Source of the DNA: JBNGDW01 sp049975325
GTDB taxonomy: Bacteria > Cloacimonadota > Cloacimonadia > JGIOTU-2 > JBNGDW01
Assembly: GCA_049975325.1 (NCBI GenBank)
Contig: JBNGDW010000009.1
Location: 1-27,969 of the forward strand
Length of the DNA stretch: 27,969 nt
Direction of reading: 5' to 3'
Program-made: the position numbers and the translations under genes
Part shown: one piece after another, positions 15,300 to 22,345 of the stretch
How the letters are laid out: each line of letters begins with the position of its first letter
Position numbering within the stretch: the stretch's first letter is position 1
Notes under the pieces: model-generated
What the model saw: the letters and a program-made list of their open reading frames with translations, nothing else
Database searches by the model: none
Told to the model about the DNA's origin: nothing

Positions 15300-16235
15300 A
15301 TGAAATTGAAATATGACCAAGATAGGGGCCTTTTTGCTCCTCAGGAAGAATTAGAAATCAAAACATCTTTTTCCAAAGAAAATACTGCAACCCTGTATCT
15401 CGGAGATTGTCTTGATTTTTTGAGTCAAATTCCTGATAGGTCTATTCAACTAATCGTTACTTCGCCACCATACAATATCGGTAAAGAATACGAAACAAGA
15501 TTGGATATTAAAGAATATATTTTTCAGCAAAGCCAAGTAATTGATGAATGTATAAGAGTGCTTAAAGATGAAGGAAGTATTTGCTGGGAAGTTGGTAATT
15601 ATGTTGACAACGGTGAAATTATTCCCCTGGACATATTACTTTATAATCATTTCAAAAATCATGGCTTACAACTTAGAAACCGCATTGTTTGGCACTTTGG
15701 TCATGGACTTCACTGTTCAAAGCGTTTCTCTGGTCGATATGAAACTATTCTTTGGTTTACAAAGAGCGATAACTACATTTTTAATTTAGATGCAGTACGC
15801 TTTCCTCAGAAATATCCGGGCAAAAAACATTTCAAAGGGCCAAATGTTGGAAAATATTCCAGTAACCCCAAAGGTAAAAACCCTTCAGATGTTTGGGATA
15901 TTCCTAATGTAAAAAGCAATCATATAGAGAAAACATGTCACCCCTGTCAATTTCCAGTTGCACTTGTTCAAAGATTGGTTCTTTCTCTTTCAAATGAGCA
16001 AGATATTGTTATTGATCCATTTTTGGGAGTAGGTTCAACTGCTGTTGCAGGAATAATAAATAAAAGAAAAGTTGCAGGTTCGGAAATAGTTAAGAAATAT
16101 TACGAGGTGGCTTGTGAGCGAGTTAAGCTTGCTTATGAAGGTAGATTAAAAATACGGTCTGACAAACCAGTTTATGAACCGACAGGTAATTTATCATTAG
16201 CCAGAAATCCTTTTATTTCAGAAAGCAAGGAATAA
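15300..16235 (+). CDS. DNA methyltransferase of a type II restriction-modification pair
   Basis: The 311-residue enzyme is an amino-methyltransferase. The catalytic motif IV TSPPYN (residues 54-59) precedes the AdoMet-binding motif I DPFLGVGST (239-247), that is the beta-type order with the target-recognition part between them. SPPY enzymes modify either adenine N6 or cytosine N4; BglII's own partner is an N4-cytosine enzyme, which fits but does not prove this. It is intact. The endonuclease-like gene begins 2 nt after its stop, so the two formed one operon. The local AT-rich composition is consistent with acquisition as a mobile restriction cassette. The recognition site is unknown. Confidence 0.92.
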   Translation: MKLKYDQDRGLFAPQEELEIKTSFSKENTATLYLGDCLDFLSQIPDRSIQLIVTSPPYNIGKEYETRLDIKEYIFQQSQVIDECIRVLKDEGSICWEVGNYVDNGEIIPLDILLYNHFKNHGLQLRNRIVWHFGHGLHCSKRFSGRYETILWFTKSDNYIFNLDAVRFPQKYPGKKHFKGPNVGKYSSNPKGKNPSDVWDIPNVKSNHIEKTCHPCQFPVALVQRLVLSLSNEQDIVIDPFLGVGSTAVAGIINKRKVAGSEIVKKYYEVACERVKLAYEGRLKIRSDKPVYEPTGNLSLARNPFISESKE

Positions 16236-16237
16236 GT

Positions 16238-16854
16238 ATGAAAATAATTGAGAGACATTCTCATTTGAACGGTGAAGAATATCTTATTGTTCATCACAAG
16301 AATGTCTACAAGGAGATAACGGAGATAAGTCAATCCGTTGATGCCAACAAGTTTAGAACAAAAGCCAGTAAAGAAAAAACAATGAAAGGAAAGTTATTGT
16401 ACAACCCTGATGAATTAAATCGTGAATTTAAATTTTTTTTTTAAAAAAAAGAAACTGGGAAGATGTGCGATACTCTTACTATGTCACAACTGATTTTTCA
16501 ATTATGCAAGAATTGGTTACTTTGCCTTTAGAAAAGCAAAAAGAATTTCTAATCCAGAAAGGAGTGTCTTCTCCCATTTATTCTTATAAACAGACAGATT
16601 TTGTCAAAGAAAATATCGCGATAGAAGTTCAGTTCGGGAAGTATGCGTTTGTAGCCTACGATTTATTTGTAAAACATTTGCTATTCTATAGTGGTGGTGT
16701 GATAAATGTTGGTATTGAAATTTTACCGGTTAAGTCCATGCAGGCTGAGATGTCAACAGGGATCGCATATTATGAAGGGGAAGTCTATAACTTATTAAGA
16801 CATGGGAAGAATAATCCACCAGTTCCCTTGCTTATAATAGGAGTTGCACCGTGA
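16238..16854 (+). pseudogene. BglII-like restriction endonuclease, frameshifted in a T10A8 tract
   Basis: Two consecutive frames give one coherent endonuclease. The first, 16238-16444 (68 codons), ends in NREFKFFF at a T10 run (16433-16442). The second continues from the following A8 as KKRNWEDVRYSYYVTTD and ends at 16854. Adding one T (T11) joins them into 205 residues, near BglII's size (223). The second part keeps a BglII-like active site: TD, then 8 residues, then EVQ (residues D45, E54 and Q56 counted from the GTG at 16465), matching the D84, E93 and Q95 spacing of BglII. A FGKYAFVAYDLFVKH block and VPLLIIGVAP also fit the family. The break may be real, slippage-rescued, phase-variable or an assembly error. 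Confidence 0.8.
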
Positions 16855-16949
16855 ATAAAGGGAAAGCCGTCGCTTCGGACAATTTGACTACGGCCCATCC
16901 AAACCCGGCACTTGTTTTGTGGGTGATGAGCCCTTTAACCATCTTATAA
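16851..16949 (+). CDS. Very short ORF after the endonuclease, or a 5' gene remnant
   Basis: A GTG at 16851 overlaps the endonuclease stop (GTGA) and opens a 32-codon frame ending with TAA at 16947-16949. Its product includes SDNLTTAHPNPALVLWVMSP, which does not look random, but I do not recognise it. The stretch (about 16862-16935) is visibly more GC-rich than its surroundings. It may be the start of a gene lost with the restriction cassette, or a real small coupled gene. No ribosome site is seen beyond the coupling. Low confidence. Confidence 0.25.
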   Translation: MNKGKAVASDNLTTAHPNPALVLWVMSPLTIL

Positions 16950-16985
16950 CACTATAAAAGAGTATTTAATAGGAGTATCTAAATT

Positions 16986-17615
16986 TTGCAGAAAAAAGCC
17001 TATATTTTTTGCAATAATGATTATAAGGGTTTTGAAATAACTTTTGATCTTGCAGGGATAATAATCGCCTCTGATGGGGGGGCGAATTTTCTGTGTGCCA
17101 ATGGAATTATCCCTGATATCCTTATAGGAGATTGTGATTCCATTGCACCAGAGTGTTTAGCCCAATTAAAGGGCAAGACGCTTATTAAAGAATTCCCATC
17201 CAGCAAGGATAAAACAGATACAGAACTTGCCCTTGACTTTTGTCTTGAAAATGGGTATACTAATATTATGTTAATCAACGCTATTGATGGTCGGTTTTCC
17301 CACTCACTTGCAAACATATTTTTGATGGAGAAGTTCGCTCCTCAGGTATCCTTTATACATTTTCTCAATAAAGAAAATGAAATTTTCATAGTGAAAGATT
17401 ATATCAATATTTTTGCCCAAAAAGATGAGCTATTTTCGTTGCTTCCCCTGACAGAATCAGTATCTGTAATTGAGACAAAAGGGCTTAAATTCACTCTTAA
17501 AAATGAAAAACTATTCAGAGAAAGCACTCGTGGGATTAGCAACTCTCCAGTAGCAGACCAGATAGAGGTAAGGATATCGAAGGGGATTTTGCTGATTATC
17601 AAGGAGAAAGGATGA
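16986..17615 (+). CDS. thiN: Thiamine diphosphokinase
   Basis: The enzyme transfers pyrophosphate from ATP to thiamine to give thiamine diphosphate. The 209-residue product shows the family motifs in order: ASDGGANFL, GDCDSI, DKTDTELAL and DGRFSHSLANIFLM, then a beta-rich C-terminal domain with GLKFTL and RGISNSP. The best start is a TTG at 16986, with AGGAG at 16971-16975 about 10 nt upstream. No thi-box features were found upstream, so there is no evidence for a TPP riboswitch. xseB follows after 4 nt. Confidence 0.92.
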   Translation: MQKKAYIFCNNDYKGFEITFDLAGIIIASDGGANFLCANGIIPDILIGDCDSIAPECLAQLKGKTLIKEFPSSKDKTDTELALDFCLENGYTNIMLINAIDGRFSHSLANIFLMEKFAPQVSFIHFLNKENEIFIVKDYINIFAQKDELFSLLPLTESVSVIETKGLKFTLKNEKLFRESTRGISNSPVADQIEVRISKGILLIIKEKG

Positions 17616-17619
17616 TAAA

Positions 17620-17841
17620 ATGAGCGAGAAGTCTCAAGAAAAAATAAAATTTGAAGACGCTTTAAAAAGGCTTCAAGAAATTGTTGAGATACTAGAAGCG
17701 GGAAATATCGAAATTGAAAAGGCTTTAGATTACTATGAGGAGGGGATAAATTTGGTTAAAATTTGCTCTGAAAGATTAAAAAAGATAGAGAATAAGATCA
17801 CTATTTTAAACGAAAAACAAGAAGAAGAAACTACAGAGTGA
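17620..17841 (+). CDS. xseB: Exodeoxyribonuclease VII small subunit
   Basis: XseB binds the XseA large subunit to form exonuclease VII, which degrades single-stranded DNA into oligonucleotides. The 73-residue product has the full family pattern: FEDALKRLQEIVEILEAGNI, then ALDYYEEGINLVKIC and ERLKKIENKI, two helices with a short turn. AAGGATGAT precedes the ATG, within the end of thiN. The large-subunit gene xseA is not in the window. The gene order xseB then polyprenyl synthase is common in bacteria. Confidence 0.92.
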   Translation: MSEKSQEKIKFEDALKRLQEIVEILEAGNIEIEKALDYYEEGINLVKICSERLKKIENKITILNEKQEEETTE

Positions 17842-17884
17842 GATGCGAAATCAAGAGGATTTCTTTCCTGTAAGAAGGTGAGCT

Positions 17885-18775
17885 ATGACAAAAATGATGC
17901 GGCTCAAAAAAGATGTAAAAGAGAAGCGAGAACTTGTTAATATAATTATAGACCGCTTTTTGCCAAGGAAGGATGAATATCCAAAGATTATTCATAAGGC
18001 GATGCGACACACTCTTTTTGCTGGAGGCAAGCGTATCCGTCCCTACCTTACAATCACTACCTATCAGCTTTTTGGTGGTACCGGCCAGAAAATACTGCCA
18101 GCTGCTGCTTCAATAGAGCTTGTTCATACCTATTCACTTATTCATGATGACATGCCAGATTTAGATAACGATGACTATAGGCGCGGTAAGCCTGCTCTAC
18201 ATAAAGAATTCGGAGAGGGGATTGCTCTGCTTGCAGGAGATGCTCTCTTTATAGAGGCTTTTAAACTACTCTTAGGTATTGATACAAAAACCAAAATAAG
18301 AGCAAAACTGGTCCAGGAACTGAGTGAGGCTACAGGATGTGAAGGTCTCGTCGCTGGACAAGTTGCAGATATAGAATCGGAAGGCAAAGATGTCGTGGAA
18401 GAGGCCATAGATTTTATCTATATGAACAAAACCGCAAAACTTATTATCACAGCCATTAGATTTGGAGCACTACTGGCAGAAGCAAGTCCAGATGACCTCG
18501 CGAGAATAACAGAGTTTGGCAAAACTATTGGTGTCTTGTTTCAACTCACCGATGATATCCTTGATATCGAAGGGAGCTTGGAAGATATAGGGAAAACCCC
18601 GGGTAAAGATGAAAAAATGAAAAAGGCAACATACCCGAGAATCTTTGGCATGGAAAAAGCAAAATCAAAAGCAGACCAATTGCTTGAACAGGCGCAGGAT
18701 ATCATATCTTACTATGGAGATGATGCTGAATTTTTGAAGCAAATATCCATCTATATTGCGACAAGAGAGTTTTAA
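17885..18775 (+). CDS. ispA: Polyprenyl diphosphate synthase (FPP/GGPP synthase type)
   Basis: The enzyme condenses isopentenyl diphosphate with allylic diphosphates to make C15-C20 isoprenoid chains for carriers and quinones. The 296-residue product has GGKRIRPYLT, the first Asp-rich motif HDDMPDLDNDDYRRG (with two residues between the Asp pairs, as in bacterial FPP synthases), LLAGDALFIEAF, GQVADIE and the second Asp-rich motif QLTDDILDIEG. AAGGTGAG precedes the ATG. The stop TAA overlaps the dut start by one base (TAATG). Exact chain length cannot be read with certainty, so ispA is used in the broad sense. Confidence 0.92.
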   Translation: MTKMMRLKKDVKEKRELVNIIIDRFLPRKDEYPKIIHKAMRHTLFAGGKRIRPYLTITTYQLFGGTGQKILPAAASIELVHTYSLIHDDMPDLDNDDYRRGKPALHKEFGEGIALLAGDALFIEAFKLLLGIDTKTKIRAKLVQELSEATGCEGLVAGQVADIESEGKDVVEEAIDFIYMNKTAKLIITAIRFGALLAEASPDDLARITEFGKTIGVLFQLTDDILDIEGSLEDIGKTPGKDEKMKKATYPRIFGMEKAKSKADQLLEQAQDIISYYGDDAEFLKQISIYIATREF

Positions 18776-19212
18776 TGCTAAAAGTCAAGATAAGAAAGAC
18801 AGTAGAATCTGCAAAGCTGCCGCAAAAAATGACTCCAAACTCATCCGGATATGACATCTTTGCCAATGTAATGGACGAGGTTACAATCCCTCCCCAGGAA
18901 GCAGCCCTTGTTTCTGCTGGGTTTTCACTGGAGATACCGCCCGGTTACGAAGCGCAGATTCGACCCAGAAGCGGCCTTGCCCTCAAAAATAAAATAAGTA
19001 TCCTTAATTCACCTGGCACGATTGATTCAGATTTTCGCGGAGATGTTCAAATTATCCTGTTTAACTTTGGGGAAAAAGAATTTTTAGTTACCCCATATAT
19101 GAGAATAGCCCAGATGGTCTTTACAAAAGCGGAAGAGGCTGTTTTTGAAGAGCAGGACCAATTAAATCAATCGAAGCGGAATGCAGGAGGATTTGGCCAT
19201 ACAGGACTCTGA
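18775..19212 (+). CDS. dut: Deoxyuridine 5'-triphosphate nucleotidohydrolase
   Basis: dUTPase converts dUTP to dUMP and diphosphate, keeping uracil out of DNA and feeding dTMP synthesis. The 145-residue trimeric-type enzyme shows the five family motifs: SSGYDIFA, RPRSGLALKN, GTIDSDFRGD, RIAQMVF and the C-terminal RNAGGFGHTGL with the flexible-arm Gly. The length is typical. The ATG overlaps the preceding TAA. The trmN6-like gene starts 2 nt after the stop. Confidence 0.96.
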   Translation: MLKVKIRKTVESAKLPQKMTPNSSGYDIFANVMDEVTIPPQEAALVSAGFSLEIPPGYEAQIRPRSGLALKNKISILNSPGTIDSDFRGDVQIILFNFGEKEFLVTPYMRIAQMVFTKAEEAVFEEQDQLNQSKRNAGGFGHTGL

Positions 19213-19214
19213 CC

Positions 19215-19904
19215 ATGAAATATACAGTTGATGACCTTGAGTATAAGGGACTAAAGATTTTGCAACCCCAAAACGGGTATCGGAGCTCTGAAGATTCCCT
19301 CATCCTTCTTAACCAAATTGTAGATTCCTTAGGAAGTGATTATGAAGGAAAAGGTTTTGAGATAGGTACCGGTGCTGGTATTATTGCAATCCTTTTGGCT
19401 GCAAAGCTGCAGAATATCCATATAACTGCTTCAGAGATACAGGATTCACTTGCAGATCTTGCCCTACAAAATGTTAAGATAAATAAATTGGATTCTCGAA
19501 TTACAGTTAAGAAAATGGATGCCCGAAAGGTCTCAAGAACCTTTCTCCCAGATACTTTTGACTTTGCTTTCGCTAATCCGCCATTCTATTCTCGCTATGG
19601 AGGAAGATTAAGTCCAATTATTGAAAAGCAAAACGCAAAACATGAGATATGCTGTACAATTGATGATGTGCTTTCAATTTTTACTTTTGTATTGAAACCA
19701 GCCGGACGGGCTTTTCTTATCTATCCTATGATAAGATGGAGGGAATTCCAACAGAAAATTCTCGCCTCTGCTAAATTTACATTGATTAAGACCCATTTTT
19801 TTAAAAATGTAAATGTAAAATTATCTGAAAATGAGGCCCAAATAGAACTTAATAAAACCAAGTTTGTGGCTGAACTCATCTCCCACAGTAAATACTTCAC
19901 TTAA
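19215..19904 (+). CDS. trmN6: tRNA1(Val) adenine-37-N6-methyltransferase-like enzyme
   Basis: The 229-residue product is an AdoMet-dependent methyltransferase of the TrmN6 (YfiC) type, which methylates the adenine at position 37 of a valine tRNA in Escherichia coli. Visible features are the early YRSSEDSLIL (family: the R-x4-D block before motif I), motif I FEIGTGAGIIAILLA, an acidic end of strand 2 (TASEIQ) and the catalytic NPPFYS. RNA specificity cannot be confirmed and related rRNA enzymes share NPPF. It lies between dut and an FtsX-like gene. Confidence 0.82.
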   Translation: MKYTVDDLEYKGLKILQPQNGYRSSEDSLILLNQIVDSLGSDYEGKGFEIGTGAGIIAILLAAKLQNIHITASEIQDSLADLALQNVKINKLDSRITVKKMDARKVSRTFLPDTFDFAFANPPFYSRYGGRLSPIIEKQNAKHEICCTIDDVLSIFTFVLKPAGRAFLIYPMIRWREFQQKILASAKFTLIKTHFFKNVNVKLSENEAQIELNKTKFVAELISHSKYFT

Positions 19905-19907
19905 AAA

Positions 19908-20738
19908 ATGGGCAGGGTATTACAACTATGGTCGATTCTTTATAAAAGACTTATTCCACATGTAGTCGGGATATGTCTGATTCTTCTTATTGCTATTTAT
20001 GCAATTTTCGTAGTATATGCGCTTGAACAGAGGTTCTTGTATAAATTAAAAGAGCGCCTGTCCGAACTGCCAATATTTGTCTTATATTCTTCGCAAGGTA
20101 TGGAAGAAGGCGTCATAGACTCGATAAAAAGTAGTCCTCTTGTAAGCAATGTGATAACTGTATCCAGTCGAGAGACTCTGCAGAGGCTGGAACAAGAATT
20201 TGCTTTGTCAGGTCTATCACAGTGGGTGAAACCGGAAAGCCTCTCTGATTATCTTATAATTTATCTTGATAGCGAGAATTATTCATCAAGCCGATTTCAA
20301 GATTTTTATTCTCATCTCTCCAGCCAGGAACATGTTACTGAGGTGTATTATAATGAAAAGGAGTTAGAACAGTGGGCAAATATCAGTGCATTTTTCAATA
20401 CCTACAGACTTATACCTATGTTTTTTATATTGCTTATTTCTGGAATATTCATTTTCTTGGTTCGAAGGCTGATGAAAGTGCGCCAAATAAAATACTGGGA
20501 GACCTGGGAGAGAATGGATGTTCCCCATTTGTATAAAATTTCGCATCTTCTTATTGAGATGGGAATAGTAATAATTGTCTTGGTAATTGGGGTTGGAGTG
20601 CCAGGCCTTATCTGGCAAGAGACTTTTCTCCCAATTATCAGTGGGCTGCATTATGGATGGTATAATATTGTTGCACTTCTGCTCTTGTACTTTATCATCT
20701 CTTTATTAAATCTTATTGGTTATGGGAAAAAATCTTAA
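19908..20738 (+). CDS. FtsX-like membrane protein
   Basis: The 276-residue product has one N-terminal membrane segment (about residues 15-38), a soluble extracytoplasmic domain (about 40-165) and three more segments (about 168-187, 215-235 and 247-268). This is the topology of FtsX, the ABC-type permease that relays division signals to murein hydrolases with FtsE. The soluble part ends in HVTEVYYNEKELEQW, like the PGV.EV.Y.KEWLE block of FtsX. No ftsE lies adjacent, and the sequence is divergent. An M23 peptidase gene lies about 4.6 kb upstream. The assignment rests on topology and one motif. Confidence 0.55.
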   Translation: MGRVLQLWSILYKRLIPHVVGICLILLIAIYAIFVVYALEQRFLYKLKERLSELPIFVLYSSQGMEEGVIDSIKSSPLVSNVITVSSRETLQRLEQEFALSGLSQWVKPESLSDYLIIYLDSENYSSSRFQDFYSHLSSQEHVTEVYYNEKELEQWANISAFFNTYRLIPMFFILLISGIFIFLVRRLMKVRQIKYWETWERMDVPHLYKISHLLIEMGIVIIVLVIGVGVPGLIWQETFLPIISGLHYGWYNIVALLLLYFIISLLNLIGYGKKS

Positions 20739-21273
20739 GAGTCAAGTTCCTAATTTGCTTACGCTTTTGCGCATAATAATAATTCCATTTTTTATCGGTT
20801 TTACATTAGCAGGCTCATATAAACTGGCGCTGATTCTCTTTGTAATTGCTGCTTTTACCGATACAATTGATGGGATAATTGCCAGAAGATTTGGCTATGT
20901 TTCCGGTTTCGGTAAGGTGTTTGATCCATTGGCAGATAAACTCCTCACTGCATCTGCACTTCTTCTTCTCACCTATCTGGGACTTGTTTATTGGTGGATA
21001 ACTGCCTTGATACTGATTCGCGAAGTCCTCATCACCCTTCTTAGATATAATCTTACGAAGAGGGATGTCTATCTTCCAGCAAATGTATATGGGAAAATGA
21101 AAACCAATACACAATTCGGAGCAATTGTTTTCTCTTTCTTCTATATAGCATTTTTAGGTCAATCATCTGTAATAGAGTCTATCATTTTTGCAATATTTTT
21201 AGTTGCCACTATTTTAACATGGGCATCAGCCATTATATATTTTATCCAGGTACGAAGAGGAAGTTATGTATAA
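20722..21273 (+). CDS. pgsA: CDP-diacylglycerol-glycerol-3-phosphate 3-phosphatidyltransferase
   Basis: The enzyme makes phosphatidylglycerophosphate, the first step of acidic phospholipid synthesis. The polytopic product (183 residues from this start) has the complete CDP-alcohol phosphotransferase signature: DG-x2-AR-x8-G-x3-D-x3-D, seen as DGIIARR...GKVFDPLAD. Hydrophobic segments flank it. The start is placed at the ATG 20722; an in-frame TTG at 20716 would add two residues. Both overlap the end of the FtsX-like gene. Related phosphatidylserine or alcohol transferases share the motif, but N-terminal NLLTLLRI fits PgsA. Confidence 0.88.
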   Translation: MGKNLKSQVPNLLTLLRIIIIPFFIGFTLAGSYKLALILFVIAAFTDTIDGIIARRFGYVSGFGKVFDPLADKLLTASALLLLTYLGLVYWWITALILIREVLITLLRYNLTKRDVYLPANVYGKMKTNTQFGAIVFSFFYIAFLGQSSVIESIIFAIFLVATILTWASAIIYFIQVRRGSYV

Positions 21274-22345
21274 AAAAAGACATGTAATATGGGCACTTAG
21301 CCTGTTATGTATTATTGTGCTTGTGGGATGTGGAGGCTCTCAATCTGGCGATGCTGCCAGAAAGACAGATGTCAGTAAGCCGCGGTCGTGGGGGCAGTCG
21401 GAGTTCATTTTTACCTTTGCAGATGATTTTGTATGGGATTCTGTAGAATATGGCGTTTTAAGATCGCTTGAACGGGAATTTCTAACTACCAAAAATGAAA
21501 GATTATTCACGGTGAGACATGTCTCAATTGCTGAAATAAAAGAACATTATCGATTTGCCAATCTCCTTTTTTTCTGTGATACAAGTTCTGACGCTCCCAC
21601 CTCAAAATATGTCAAAGAGATTCTTGCTACACAAGTAGCCGCATTGTCAGATTCTATGCCTTCAAAGATGCTTACAGCGACGGATTTATGGGCACAAGAC
21701 CAGATAGTCGTGTTTCTCATTGGCAAAGATATGGAATCTTTGTTGAATTGTACTGCTCAACATCTTAACATTATATTCGAGGTTTTTCAAGAAAAAGAAT
21801 ACGAGCGGATGCATAAGACCGTATATCGCCCCGGACTTAATGATGAAGAGATAAACTACCAAAAACAGCACTATCCCTGGCATATTAAATTGCCCAAGCA
21901 TTATATTGTGTTTAGGCGAGATGATGCGAATAATTTTGTCTCCTATCTTCTCAGGGTGCAGGACCATCCTGACAGATTCCTTGCTGCATACTGGGAAGAG
22001 ATGTCAGAAAACAATCTAAGCAAAGAATGGCTTTGGGAAAAGCGACAGGAGATTGGGGAAACCTATTATGAAGGCGATACCTTCTCCTCAAAAGATGTAG
22101 TGCAATCAAAGACAGAATTTCTCGGCTACGATGCATTTAAACTTTCCGGGAGATGGCAGAATCCTGACTATTTTATTGGTGGAGCCTTTACAAGCTTTGC
22201 TTTCTATGAGCCTGAACAAGAAATTGCCTATCTGATTGATAATATGGTCTACTATCCCCAGGGAGAGAAGCTGCGTGCTTTAATGGGATTGGAAGTTATC
22301 AGTAAAACATTCACACCAAACTATCCTGCTGAAGATGCAAAATAG
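21266..22345 (+). CDS. DUF4837-like lipoprotein
   Basis: The 359-residue product starts with a signal ending in a lipobox (VLVGC, Cys at about residue 22), so it should be lipid-anchored in the envelope. The body fits the DUF4837 family pattern, known from Bacteroidetes: an N-terminal FADDFVWDSVEYGVLRSLE block, a central YHIKLPKHYIVFRRD-like segment (seen as WHIKLPKHYIVFRRDD), and a C-terminal GRWQNPDYFIGGAFTSF followed by MVYYPQGEKLRALMGLEVI. The family function is unknown. AAGAGGAAG precedes the ATG, which overlaps the pgsA stop. Its own stop overlaps the next gene by 11 nt. Confidence 0.68.
   Translation: MYKKRHVIWALSLLCIIVLVGCGGSQSGDAARKTDVSKPRSWGQSEFIFTFADDFVWDSVEYGVLRSLEREFLTTKNERLFTVRHVSIAEIKEHYRFANLLFFCDTSSDAPTSKYVKEILATQVAALSDSMPSKMLTATDLWAQDQIVVFLIGKDMESLLNCTAQHLNIIFEVFQEKEYERMHKTVYRPGLNDEEINYQKQHYPWHIKLPKHYIVFRRDDANNFVSYLLRVQDHPDRFLAAYWEEMSENNLSKEWLWEKRQEIGETYYEGDTFSSKDVVQSKTEFLGYDAFKLSGRWQNPDYFIGGAFTSFAFYEPEQEIAYLIDNMVYYPQGEKLRALMGLEVISKTFTPNYPAEDAK

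Noticed and set aside
16465..16854. The second endonuclease segment as an independent gene starting at GTG 16465
   Set aside because: The coding similarity pattern continues upstream of the GTG through the A8 tract and joins the first segment, so one frameshifted gene explains both better.
16855..16985. A TPP riboswitch ahead of the thiamine diphosphokinase gene
   Set aside because: No conserved thi-box elements (such as CTGAGA) were found in the gap.
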